A stretch of DNA of 62,234 bases, from the NCBI GenBank assembly GCA_015499985.1, contig JAAAUF010000006.1, forward strand, positions 1 through 62,234, read 5' to 3'. The stretch's first letter is position 1. The number at the start of each line of letters is the position of its first letter. Shown here piece by piece: positions 11,001 to 20,689 of this stretch. This stretch comes from Haplosporangium gracile. Its lineage: Eukaryota; Mortierellomycota; Mortierellomycetes; Mortierellales; Mortierellaceae. The notes beneath the pieces were generated by a model. The model had not been told where the DNA came from and made no database searches. It was given only the letters and a program-made list of their open reading frames with translations. The position numbers and the translations under genes are program-made.

Positions 11001-11357
11001 GGCGGTGAAAGAAGTAATGGTCTGTGCGCCTACAGGGTCAGAACTGAACAAGTCCAACAACTCTACAAAGGAGTCGCTCTTCCACGATTGTTGGGACTGA
11101 TCGCTTTCACCCTCAATGCTGTTGTTGTTGTTGTTGATGATGTGGGCAGGAGTAGGTGTGTGCTGTTCTTGTGGTTTCTGTTGTTGAAGTGAAGGATGAG
11201 AAGATGTTGTTGTATGGTCGGTTGCTGTTGCTGTGGTAGTTATAGATGTAGAAGAAGGGATGTCAGTAGTGGAGGAGGAAGAGCAGTACTCCAGGGAGGA
11301 GAGGAAGGATGACATGGAGTGAGATAGGTCAGGGTAAGTGGATGATGACAGTGCCAT
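8070..11357 (-). CDS. Q/S/H-rich putative transcriptional regulator, 1095 aa
   Basis: Single long ORF from MALSSSTYPDLSHSMSS to GDSRSK. The N-terminus holds an acidic/hydrophobic patch (FVELLDLFSSDPV; LRSLLNLSDQDMDLFQD) that resembles an activation domain. The middle has long Gln tracts, His tracts (about residue 365), poly-Ala and a basic TPKKRRASKFRTD motif followed by a short ordered-looking stretch (MIPFDPTALLSHFGLV). The C-terminus is acidic and ends with a possible helix (LMDQLRLQEYL). I recognise no DNA-binding domain. The nuclear regulatory role is inferred from composition and the basic patch only. The + strand upstream of its start is GA-rich, so the - strand leader is pyrimidine-rich. 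Coding status is well supported by length; function is unknown. Confidence 0.8.
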   Translation of the reverse strand: MALSSSTYPDLSHSMSSFLSSLEYCSSSSTTDIPSSTSITTTATATDHTTTSSHPSLQQQKPQEQHTPTPAHIINNNNNSIEGESDQSQQSWKSDSFVELLDLFSSDPVGAQTITSFTATNGNNAIASSNNIHLWTALDGGNGSDWESEQLRSLLNLSDQDMDLFQDGVHHGLVGANDGSSSVGPLRQQALPVGDGPSAAVGQMMHQHGSLNAQHQYQQQLLLHQQQQQQQQQRHRQSSFDSTTPITLRHQSKTPLTNPRQTPYMTSSIPPPALSPLSAAAEIKRPGTKESFIHPGFYSLPHPSPQYQRSSSQQQQWPQQQETLVKMGIKRSFQEDDSCPITTTSTTTSLLSSSSSSSSHRHHHHHGAMMKDMDLRRHSVDGYHVAAKAAAAAATTARSMGGSVSPAPPHAGVYSTPPKTPNNVPTSMFHAHGHPHARASTVDYSQVPPGQPFMATNASPLMSHYQYNANRTGGSSPGSSPFQPTAHFVRSLSSPAGTRLATTASAFSSSPTPSTTSSSGSNSNSGTPKKRRASKFRTDSTLSHATGTAGMIPFDPTALLSHFGLVNTLPPPLQQQHPHTQSLGFQHHQPQSEHAVLFQQQQQQQLQAAIRRQQQQQQQQHQQFVAAAAAAIGATGGSRSGSNSIAGQQNAHASLMQHLVSDPRLAAATAAAASLAGATPLTSTKMQVQQGQQHSTIATMYRRNPGEVPSSTLPPDHFIFQEASLLNRYRQQAAQQHHAQQQQQAKQAQQAKQQAQQQGGGRARSNSVVPTTTAGVQVGSTASGSGGKAAASRRCSEPVNLYQQHQQQQQLRLLQAQQAQQYQHQQLHLKSQSEQDRSIKDHQLRSHHHHHQQYHHQQQQQHLAMVVKANSLYASPISTSSSSSPASSSTACESAIPCGHIITPEMTAATAAEDVTVADVNDAGKKPRQSEVEFNMSSIATATEAVEASSTITIPVIEQKPYQGTKVATVNTNTDSEMPLAVTTTGADDTFESESAQADIKSVEEKPEQQVAEEGIKQEAVKEKDEDEEEKKKEEPLSAAETFAKSLTAVTTTLDPAATQLMDQLRLQEYLRVSVSTSLPTGTPTITILGDSRSK

Positions 11358-12290
11358 GTTTTGCAGCTAGTGAAAGTAAAATGATGAGCGAGGGAGGGAG
11401 AAGTGGGAGAAGTGGGAGAAGTGGGTAAGGCAGGGTGTGGAACAAGATAGTAAGGACGTGAAAGAAGAGAAGAAAGACGAAAGAAAAGAGACAGGGAAAA
11501 GAGGGGTTTAAGAGAGATGAGAAAGTGGGCAAGAAGAGGAAGAGTGAGAAATTGAAGCAGGAGAGAGAAGGGAGAGTATATAGGTACGAGAGAGGAAGGG
11601 CCATCCAATGACGAGGTGTCGATCCCGGCCTAATAATCTGGACGTATGTTCGTGTGTTTGAATGTTTGAATGAGGTGTGTGTGTGTGTGTGTGTGTGTGC
11701 GTTTGTGTTTGTGTCAAATACTTCAGTAGCCACAGTCATGACATTCAACGGTTTATGATTCAATATGAGAATTTCGATAGCGACTTGGCCTGGCTGGCTG
11801 GCTGTAGACATCCCTCTCTTTTTTTCTCCTCTGGCTCTTTTACTCCATTTCTCCGTCTCTCTCTCCTTCTTCTTCTCGTTAGCTCCTCCGTTTAAACTCC
11901 TTGGAGTCATCGAGCGCACGCGCGAGAGAGAAGAGAGAGAGAGAGAAAAAGAGAAAGGAGGGCGAGAACGATGACGCGGTGTGTGAATGTGTATGTCCAT
12001 GTCTTGTGTGTTTAAAATGCCGTTGGAGTAAAATGCAAAGAGAAAGAAAGGAAAAGGAAAGAGGAAGGAAAAAGGAAAGACGACCAAATCGGAATATACT
12101 TTTTTTTTTTTGGGCTTCACATTGGAATCGGAATCATTACAAGCCCTCAAATGCACAATGCTACTGACACAATTGTAAATGTATTGCGGTTTTCTTTTAG
12201 AGTGGGGAGTACTATCTAATAAATACAGGACGAAGGCCGCGATTGAAACAAAGCGCTCGCTCCTTTCTTTCCTGAGGTTTGTTTATGGAT
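11358..12290. other. Intergenic: promoter of the Q-rich gene and 3' side of HMG-CoA reductase
   Basis: Purine-rich on the + strand (pyrimidine-rich leader for the - strand Q-rich gene), with a GT microsatellite, GAGAGA tracts near 11925-11960 and a T run near 12100. No recognisable gene. Confidence 0.6.
11675..11699. repeat. (GT)n microsatellite
   Basis: About twelve GT dinucleotides in the upstream region of the Q-rich gene. Confidence 0.9.
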
Positions 12291-15200
12291 TTATGACTTG
12301 ATGCAGGATCCAAGGATGGGTGCTACTGATGATGCTGGGAGTAATGCTGTGGATGGTGATGCTGTGGAGGAAGAGGATGTTGTTGTCGTTGTTGTCGTTG
12401 TTGTCGATAATGATGTTGTGGTAGGGCCGGCGGTGATGGCTGCTGGCTGCGCGCGGTTATGGGCCATATGCGACTTGACGAGGTGTCCAGCTATTAGATA
12501 TGGAAAAATAAAAGTCAAGAATGTCAATTGATTGTTCACGGTAATAGAGTAACATAAATGTCAAACAATAAAAAAAAAACCACAACTTACCAGCGAGCGC
12601 AGCGCAAAGGGAGAGCTCGCCGGCCATGACACCAGCGCAAATGATGCGTGCCAGACGCTGGGCATTTGCTCCGGGGGTCTCGGGGTGCGAACCACGGACA
12701 CCCAACATCTCCAACATCGATGCCTGAGGAGGCAAGGCAGTTCCGCCTCCCAAGGTACCGACCTCGATCGAGGGCATCGTGCAGCTGATCAACAGGTCCT
12801 GGTCGTTGTTGACAGCCTTCATCAATGTAATACAGTTGGACGACTCGACGTTCTGGGCGGGGTCCTGACCAGTCGCCAAATAGACCGCCGTCAAGATGTT
12901 GGCCGCTTGGGCGTTGAATCCTCCCATCGCTCCAGCCATTGCAGATCCGATCAAGTTCTTAGACAAGTTCAACTCTACCAGGGCCTTGACAGTTGTCTTC
13001 AACACATTCTCGACAATCTTGCCGGGGATCACAGCCTCGGAAACAACAGACTTGCCACGACCCTCAATCCAGTTGATCGCCGCGGGCTTCTTATCCGTGC
13101 AGTAGTTTCCAGACAATGACACAATCGACATGCTAGGGTACTTGTCGCCCAACACCTCCAAGGCACGCTCGCATCCTTTCGAAATCATGTTCATGCCCAT
13201 GGCATCTCCAGTCGTGGTCGAGAAGCGGATGAAAACCAGGCGTCCAGCAACAGCAATCTTGAGCTTGCGCAGGCGGCCGAAACGGGTAGTCGAGTTGAAA
13301 GCATCCTGCATGGTCTGGAGACCCTCCTCAGTATCCAACCATCTCTTGCAGGCTCCAGCCTCGGTAACATTGGGGAACTCGACACAGGGTCCACGGGTCA
13401 TACCATCGGCCAAAAGAACAGTGGTCGCTCCACCACCGGCGTTGATAGCCTTGCATCCACGAGAAGTCGAAGCAATCAAGCATCCCTCGGTCGTAGCCAT
13501 GGGCAAGTAAAGCATCTGTCCGTCCACATTAACGGGTCCAGCAACACCGACAGGCAAGGGCATGTATCCGATCACGTTCTCACAGCACTGGCCCATGACC
13601 TTGGAGTAATCGTAGTAATGCATGGGCAAGAGCGACGTCTCGAGAGTCTTGGTGTGAGTGGCACGGGAAATCAGGGCACGGCGAATCTTGACAGCGCGGG
13701 TGAAATCGCCCAAGGTCTTTTCCAGAGCATACGAGGGGATCTTGTTGCTGTTGACTAGCATGACCATCTCCTCATCTGAAACAGCAGAAGCGCCAGCAGG
13801 CGACTTAACCAGAGACATACATTCCTCGACAGAACGGACCATAGTCCAGTCGCCCTCCTTGAGAATAGCAGTGTCGACAACCACCTTGGGCTCGGCAAGG
13901 GATTCGACCTTTTGGATATGAGTAGGCTGAGGCTTGAGGGTCGAAGCAGGGGCGGCAATCTTAGTCGTAGTGGCGACAACAGTGGTGACAGTGGTGGTCG
14001 AGGGCGAAGTAACGTTGGTGGTTTGATGGGCAGAGGTGACAGTGGCAGTCGAAGCAACAGGAGCCTGGCGAGACTGTTTGGCGACGTTGAGCAAGAAGAC
14101 GTTGAGCAAGAGGGAAGCAGCCAAGGCCAAAGAGATGTACTTGGAGATGACGGGATCCTGAATCAAGTACGACCAAAGAGCAAACATCTTCTCCAGAGGG
14201 CGCTCAGTCCAGTTGGCAACGGTGCTCGAGATGGGGGCCAGGTGCTGGAAGGAGAGGGCGGGGGCAACCTCGACGATCATGGGCATGTCCTTGAGGGTCG
14301 ACGAGCGGTGGATGGCCAAGAGGGTTTCGAGAACGGGGGCGATTGAAGGGCTGGTGACATCGACCGAAGATCCAGTAGAGATCTCGGCAGCGTTGGGGGT
14401 GGTCAAGGTGGTGCAGACGTTGAACAAGTGCATAGCGACGAACCCAACGATCAATGCCAACTTCAGCTTGGCAACAAGACGAGTTTCGGCCTTTGTAGTA
14501 GCTGAAGAAGAAACTGAGCCGTTCTTCTTCAAGTTGTTATTGCCGTTGTTGTTATCCTGCTTGTTGTCATCAGATCCAGTGGTGCCCAAAAGAGCCTTCA
14601 AGGTCAACTCGCTAAAGTGGACGGGCGACTTACTGCTCTCACGGATGCGGCGCAACTCGAGCTTGAGGGTGAGGATGGCGGTGTAGAAGGTGAAGAGGAT
14701 GACGAGGTCGTAGAAGAGCATAAAGGCAGCGAGAAGGCAGAACTCCTTCAAACCAGGAATGCCCGACAAAAAGCCGCAGAGGAGAACAGCGATCTCGACA
14801 GCGCAGTTGCGGATGAGGATGGGGCCAACAGACTCGAGAGCGGTAACGACGTGCTTCTGGATCGACTCGGGGACATGGTCGGCAGTAGCGAGGGTAGGGC
14901 GGAGGACGGCCTTGGAGAGGGTGTAGGCGCGCTCGTAGCCGACGGTGATGATGAAGAAGGGAATGGCTTCAGAGAGCTGGATGGGGTTGACATAGACGCC
15001 GAGGTTGTGGACGGTGATAACAGCGCCCATGAAGGCAAATCCGCCGCCGACCAAGACGGAGAGCCCGAGGGTGAACTGGGATCCGAGCTTGCGCATGTTG
15101 TGGAAGAGGAGGCCGAACGAGCAGAACATGATGAAGTAGGCGGTCAAGATGACGAACACGTCAATCGTGCTTGCTTTCTAATTGTTGTTGTTATTTTCAC

Positions 15201-16258
15201 ATGAACAAATTGTTAGTTGTTTGAATGCGATAGAGAGAGGAGAGGAGCACGAATCGACAAAATAAGGGTGTTGCAAAGGGGAAGGAAGGGAAGTAACAGA
15301 GTAATTGGGTATTGTTTGTTGATTGTTTGTTGGGTAGGTGAATGCGTATAGATAGAGATGCGATCGAAGGAGATAAAAAAATGTTGCGTACCTGAACAAG
15401 GCCCTGAATCTTGTGGGCAACATCCAAAAGAGCACTTCCGATCCAAGCAAGGGCCGATTTCTCGTCCTCAAGGAGACGCGACTGAGACTTCATCGTGGGT
15501 GTGTCGAGGTGGGCAACCTTGGCCTCCCAGCCCTGGGCGAGGCGAGACTGGAAGGGGCCGTTGGCATCAAACGCATATGAAAGAACCAATGCAGGCGTTT
15601 CAGGAATGACGGTTGTTGTCCTGCTAGAGCTGTTGGTGTTTGCGATAAAGACAGTTGAGCGAAGATCCTTAAAGAGATAGTCAACGGTTTCGGTGTTCTC
15701 GGTCACGGTCGCGAGAACCTTGCCATCCTGGATGATGGATTGGAGATCCCTGTCCCAGAGCTGGATGGGCGAGACGAGAACCTGATCCTCGATCATGGTC
15801 TGGAGCTGAAGGACAGAGGCCAAGACAGAGTTCTTCATCGATGTTGAATCAGTATCAATAAGGGAAGAGACGGAAGAGTCGGGAGTGACGACGACCTGCT
15901 TGAGCTGGAGTTGCTGGGCATTGCGGAGGATCTTGGAGAAGCGTCGGTCAAAGTGTTGGAAGGTCGACTGGCCGGGGTGGGCGATGACGGTGGTGGGCTG
16001 GTAGACGACGACGTTGTTGGAGTCGAAGAAGGTCGAGTGGCGGATGGTGTTGAAGAGAGTGAAGTAGGCGAAGGAAGCGACGACGAGGCAGAGGGAGATG
16101 GATTCGATGGGGTGCTGGGTGGTGGCGGTGGCGAGGATGTGGAGGAAGCGACGGAGGGCCGAGTTCCGGTAGGCTGAGTCAAGTGCGATGGTGTCAATAA
16201 TGTCCTCGTTGTGGTGCTTGTGGGACCTTGACTCGGGAGTATGTGTCTTTCCTGTCAT
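12291..16258 (-). CDS. hmgR: HMG-CoA reductase (NADPH), 1217 aa
   Basis: Reduces HMG-CoA to mevalonate, the committed step of sterol and isoprenoid synthesis, as an ER membrane enzyme. Model: exons 15392-16258, 12591-15177 and 12291-12490 on the complement, with GT-AG introns of 214 and 100 nt and matching phases. The N-terminus has membrane segments. Exon 2 opens with a sterol-sensing domain (residues about 290-460, starting DVFVILTAYFIMFCSFG). A Ser/Thr-rich linker follows, then the catalytic domain (about 780-1165) with ENVIGYMPLPVGVAGP, the TEG glutamate, DAMGMN aspartate, the DKK lysine and the final LVKSHMAHNR histidine. Exon 3 restores the ALAAGHLVKSHM end that is lost if the second intron is read through. 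An extra low-complexity Ser/Thr tail of about 50 residues follows the catalytic His. The sterol-sensing domain implies sterol-regulated stability. Confidence 0.97.
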
Positions 16259-16571
16259 CTTTTCTTTATCTCTTCGTTTTTTGTATATGGGTATGAAAGG
16301 AAGAGAGGAATCAAGAAGACAGAATGAGACGAAGGGGCGGAGAGAAGAAAAACGAAGAGGAGGAGGAGGAGGAGGAGGAGAGATGAAGGACGTGAAGAGA
16401 AGAGGTGAAGAAGAGAAGAAGAGAAGAGAAGAGAAGAGAAGAGAAGAAGAGAGGAGAAGAGAAGGAGAGAAACGGTTGATGTCTCTGTCCTTGACCTTGT
16501 TATTTTATGCTGGCTGTGTTTGAAAATGGACATAAAATGAAGAGAGAGAAGCGATAGAATTAGTTACCGAT

Positions 16572-16616
16572 TGTCAATTAGAGAGTGATTGCAATAGAAA
16601 TTATCTCTAATTGACA
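16572..16616. repeat. Perfect 13-bp inverted repeat, 19-bp loop
   Basis: TGTCAATTAGAGA at 16572-16584 and its exact reverse complement at 16604-16616. It lies about 310 nt upstream of the hmgR start. It could be a hairpin or a binding site for a dimeric regulator, or a degenerate mobile-element end. Confidence 0.8.
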
Positions 16617-17606
16617 GAGACACCCAACAAAGATCAGGCCACTTCTTCTCTCTCACTTGTTTTTTTTCTTTTTTTTTTTTTTTTTTTGGTTTCTGATCGC
16701 CCTGGGGAAGGGAAGGGAAGAAGGGAAGGGGAACTGGACTGGTTACTAATGAATGAATGGCTAGCTTACTTGGGTCCGAGCAATAGTACCATCATGACAT
16801 ACCTACCATCCATAGCCATGCGAGGAGCAAGAAGGCTGTTGTTCGTCTCGTCCTCTCTCTTACTCTTATCCCGCTGCAGGCTTTTTTTCTTATTCCTTGA
16901 GATCGTTCATTGTACATTGTAACAGAGTAAAACAAAAATACACATGCTATGTTCAGGCCTTAGCTCTTTGTTGCTCTTCTTTAGTATACCACTTATTTAG
17001 ATATATGTCCGCAATGCTATCTATCAATAATGAACAGCAATCGTTCTCATTATTCTGTCACTTTGCACTGCTCACCTCTTTTCTCACTCTCTGTCTCTCT
17101 TTCTCTTTCATTTCACATTGAACACGTTATTTCTTTGTAACCCTATCGGTTTATCCGTTGTCTGTGCTCAACAGCAATAATGACTATCGACAGCTTCATT
17201 CTCATCGTTCTCCACCGCCAAGCATCATCAACAACGTTCTTTGAACAATAACAAACTATCATCATCAACAACAACGACTACAACAATAGCAGCAGTTTAT
17301 TCTCTTTAGTCGTATCATCCGATTGTCTCTCCTTCCTTAGAATATGTGACCGACCACCAACATACCTAGCAAGAATTTATTATTACGATTTACGTTTCCC
17401 AGATCGCGTTTTTTAACCCCTTCTCTTAATAAAGGGTCAGCGATAAACAACAAACAACACATAAACATAAACATGTCAATGGCGAATCTGGCTTCCCATT
17501 GGCCAACCCCGACAACGCACCACTTTCAAAGTCCCCCTTTTCCAGTCTACAGCACGTACACCCCTTCCCTCCAAGGTTCTCACCCTTCCCACTCCTCTTT
17601 TTTTTT

Positions 17607-17707
17607 NNNNNNNNNNNNNNNNNNNNNNNNNNNNNNNNNNNNNNNNNNNNNNNNNNNNNNNNNNNNNNNNNNNNNNNNNNNNNNNNNNNNNNNNNNNNNN
17701 NNNNNNN
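17607..17707. other. Assembly gap (N run)
   Basis: Run of about 101 Ns flanked by T-rich and A-rich sequence. The true length is unknown and any ORF crossing it is not interpretable. Confidence 1.
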
Positions 17708-17994
17708 AAGCACTTAAAAAAAAAAAAAAAGAACGGGGGTAACAAGAGAATGGTCTTACTCTTGTGATTGAACCAATTATTCTCCAGTTGTTTGTTCAGC
17801 CTTTGTCTGCCTCGGTTGTTTTATCTTTGTTCCTTCTTCATTTTGCTTGCGCCATGGATGGAAGGGTGAATGACAACAGGGGGTGTTTTTATCGACATTT
17901 TTTTTTCTCAGGCACAGGCTGCCCTGCATTCATTGCAAAATCTCTCTTTTTTGTTTGCTATTATCTCCTCCAAAAAAAACCCCCGCCACACCGT

Positions 17995-18060
17995 ACCACG
18001 CACCACGCACCACACACCACACACCACACACCACACACCACACACCACACACCATACACC
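17995..18060 (+). repeat. (CACCACA)n repeat
   Basis: About nine copies of a 7-nt CACCACA unit ending directly at an ATG (18061), so it would form the leader of the candidate small gene there. Confidence 0.9.
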
Positions 18061-18615
18061 ATGTCCACTTCCTCCGGTAACTCGCGTCCGTCTTACAAAA
18101 GACATAAAAAAAACTTGTTTGCATCCATTCGCCCAATCGTATGTTGTTTTTTTTAGTGTTGTTACATTTTATTTCTTTCTTTCTTTGTGCCACTCCCGTT
18201 CAGTTCTCTTCGCTTTCTCATCCTTGGTTAGCCCTTTTTTTTCTGTATCTCTATCTCAACCCCTATCACTTCTACTTCTTCACTTCTTTTTTCCATGGCC
18301 TGATCCTGATTCTGATTGCCTTCTTCAAAAATCCAGTACAAAAAAAAAAAGCATGCAACGACAAAAACGCCCGGTGCCCAGACATTCTCGTATGTGTTCG
18401 TCTCGGATCCGACATTCGAAGATGAGGTAATGATTCGATTCTCCTTACTACCACCCCATAGAGCAATCCTGGACACAAAGAACACAGCAATCGCATATAT
18501 CTTCTCGCCAAGAAAAAAAAAAAAAAAACGCGTATTAGGAAGGTTAGGCATAATTCTATACAACACTCAAGAACAACACGCGATTATTTTTTTTTTTGAG
18601 AATTTCAACGGTTAA
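18061..18615 (+). CDS. Candidate small spliced gene of unknown function
   Basis: ATG at 18061 in good context (CACCATGT) opens MSTSSGNSRPSYKRHKKN and runs to a GTATGT donor at 18139. An acceptor ATCCAG at 18331-18336 keeps phase and continues into YKKKKHATTKTPGAQTFSYV. The frame stays open to 18615, or may splice again at GAG|GTAATG (18427). The predicted protein is basic and Lys-rich with no known domain. The leader is a CACCACA repeat. Support is limited to start context, splice signals and phase; it may not be a gene. Confidence 0.25.
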
Positions 18616-18942
18616 TAGTTGAAAGGACGATAGGGAAGAAGATGAGGGGTAGTAGGGACGTGAGAGTTTTCGACAACATTCCTTTCTTTCTTTACCCTTT
18701 TTTTCGTTGGTTCGTTCCCGAGTTCTTTCTCAGGTAAGCCATTCCACCATACAATCGTATGTCAATCAGTGTTGCTGTAGATTTGCTCGATAATATAATG
18801 ACGATGAATATGTGTTATTAGTGGAATAAACAATGCAAAAGTATTAGTAAGAAGGAAATGAAAGAAAAAGGCTACATGCTAAAGCAGAAGAGTAAATAAA
18901 TATAACTCGGCTATGTTGGTGGCTATTATTTCTAACAGCAGC
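18616..18942. other. Intergenic, no gene seen
   Basis: AT-rich spacer with T runs, probably the 3' region of the PQ-loop gene on the - strand. Nothing recognisable. Confidence 0.5.
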
Positions 18943-20689
18943 TTATGCTTGCGCAACAGTGCTGTTGGAATGAGAGCTTGACAACGATACCTGCGATGCA
19001 GCCCCCGTCGTCGCGGTCGTCGTCGTCATCTTGGCAAAAGGCTCGGCGTGAAGGTGATTAGGCACCGTTGTACCATGCATGTCCAAATACAAATGGTGGC
19101 GATGCTCCTCCATCTCCTCCTCCTCCGGTTCAACAATCGTCACAACGGCAGATTCACTCTCCCTCCCTCCACCAGTCTCCAAATCCTTCTGACCAACCTC
19201 CCGGACCCTCGCCAAGCCGGGGTTCATCTTATTGAAATAAACATAAAACGCAACCACAATCAAATCACACACCAAGACCGCACAATAATTCAACGTCGCC
19301 AAAAGATCAAACTCGGTCCGGAAAATTAGAGAGACAATTGAGAACATGGCTCCCGCGGCGTCGGCTGCAATGAACGCCATACTGACTCCTACAACGGATC
19401 GGTCCCGGTAGATGTCGATGTATTGAGGGATGAAGCCGAGCACGAGGAGGAGAATGGGGATGATGCCCGCGGCTTCTACCGTTCCCTTGACATTGTTGTT
19501 GATTCCCGCCTAAGAGATAAAAGTACAGTAAACAAAGATGAGGAGGGAATTTTAGAATCAGGTAAAAGAAAGAAGTTCATGGCGGACAGTTTTTGGGTGT
19601 GCAAGGGATGAAGTTTGTGCAAGGGATGGAGTTTGTGCAAGGGATGGAGTTTGTGCGTGCGCTTGTTGCGTCGCACAAAGCGTGGTTGAACAAAAAAGTC
19701 CTTGACTGCTGAGATTTTTTGTTTGCTGCAGTTTACTTTCTGAGCGCTGTAACCACAACCACCACATATACATATATAAACACGCTGGTACCCAAACGGG
19801 ACTCCCCATTCTCTTATTTTTTTTGTACGACCGCCCAAATGAGCAGATACATGTTAGCAACCATTAGGGAGACCCTCCTCTTTCAGAATCATACGTCCAA
19901 CAACGTACTCTCCAGCAGGCTTAGCGGAGTGTTGTTGACCGTTGTACTGCATGCAAATGTTTGTTTTTGGCGCCCAGCTTATTTCACACCAACCAGTGGA
20001 CTTTGCTCAGAAAACAATCTCTTCTCCGCCCTGGTTGTCCTCTTGTCCATTTTGCCCACTCATGCCTGGGAGTGTGAGTGCGTGCGTGAGCAAGAGTGAG
20101 TAGGTGAATCTCAAGTCGCAATGGGAGGAATGCGCTCTGATCCCGAAGCAACTTTTTTTTGGTCGCCCCATGTCGATGTCGAAAAATAAGGTCGAGAAAA
20201 AATAGAGCCATTGTTCAACAGTTTCACTTGTCCTCCTGAAGTCCAAACAAAGAACAAACAACGTGAGCAAAGCAAAAAATAAAAATAAAAAAAATCGACA
20301 AGAAAAGGACTTACCCTGGAAGCATAAACAGCTCCCACTTGAACACCAACCATCAAAAAAACTGCCCCGACCGCAGCCCACATCGTCCTCCTCAACGTCC
20401 ACCACCCCCTCGTCCTCTCACCATAATATAAACACTGCAAATAACACACCATGGACAACACTCCAAAGATTTGAGGCTGCACAATCAACGGAATCGACAG
20501 CTCCTCGACCACTCCATAAGATCCGAAGCCGAGCGCGCAAAGGGTCCAGATGAAGAACATGGAGTATGAGAGGCCGGCGGTCGATTTCGCGCGATAGTTG
20601 TCGATGGCTTGTGGGAGGAGTTGGAAAGACCAGAAGATAATGCCGAGCATTCCAAAGATGTTTTCGAGGATTGAGCGTGTTGATGCCAT
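18943..20689 (-). CDS. PQ-loop repeat membrane protein, 313 aa
   Basis: Model: exons 20315-20689 and 18943-19509 on the complement; the first starts MASTRSILENIFGMLG. The first PQ-loop repeat contains FWSFQLLPQAIDNYRAKS and the second LGFIPQYIDIYRDRSVVG, each with the Pro-Gln pair in its first helix. About seven hydrophobic helices are visible, matching the seven-helix PQ-loop architecture (cystinosin, Ypq and related transporters). The soluble C-terminal tail is acidic (VEPEEEEMEEHRHH) and then Ser/Thr-rich. The family includes lysosomal or vacuolar amino-acid exporters; the substrate here cannot be told. The intron is unusually long for this window (805 nt) and carries an 18-nt minisatellite. 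An in-frame upstream ATG exists (ORF from 20845), but MASTRS looks more natural. Confidence 0.88.
19599..19652. repeat. 18-nt minisatellite, three units, in the PQ-loop gene intron
   Basis: Three tandem units of GTGCAAGGGATGGAGTTT with one substitution in the first, inside the 805-nt intron near its 3' end on the coding strand. Confidence 0.85.

Larger units (their letters stand above)
16259..18060. other. Intergenic: hmgR promoter region, assembly gap and CACCACA repeat
   Basis: The first 230 nt are extremely GA-rich on the + strand, so the hmgR leader is CT-rich. A perfect inverted repeat follows at 16572-16616. From 16.7 to 17.6 kb I see no gene. Ns interrupt 17607-17707. Confidence 0.6.

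Noticed and set aside
11329..12156. 275-codon - strand ORF upstream of the Q-rich gene
   Set aside because: Made of CT-rich and GT-repeat sequence (His-Thr and Ser-Leu-Phe runs); looks like leader and promoter DNA.
12685..15204. Several + strand ORFs opposite HMG-CoA reductase, including an acidic 195-codon one
   Set aside because: Mirror of conserved catalytic and membrane coding sequence; no independent start or domain.
17426..17745. ORFs running through the N gap
   Set aside because: They exist only because Ns translate as X.
17995..18060. CACCACA repeat considered as a telomere-like or CRISPR-like array
   Set aside because: Short pure tandem 7-mer with no spacers, internal in the contig, and not a known fungal telomere unit.
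19719..20099. 126-codon + strand ORF in the PQ-loop intron
   Set aside because: No recognisable feature and opposite strand to the spliced gene; kept only as part of the long-intron observation.
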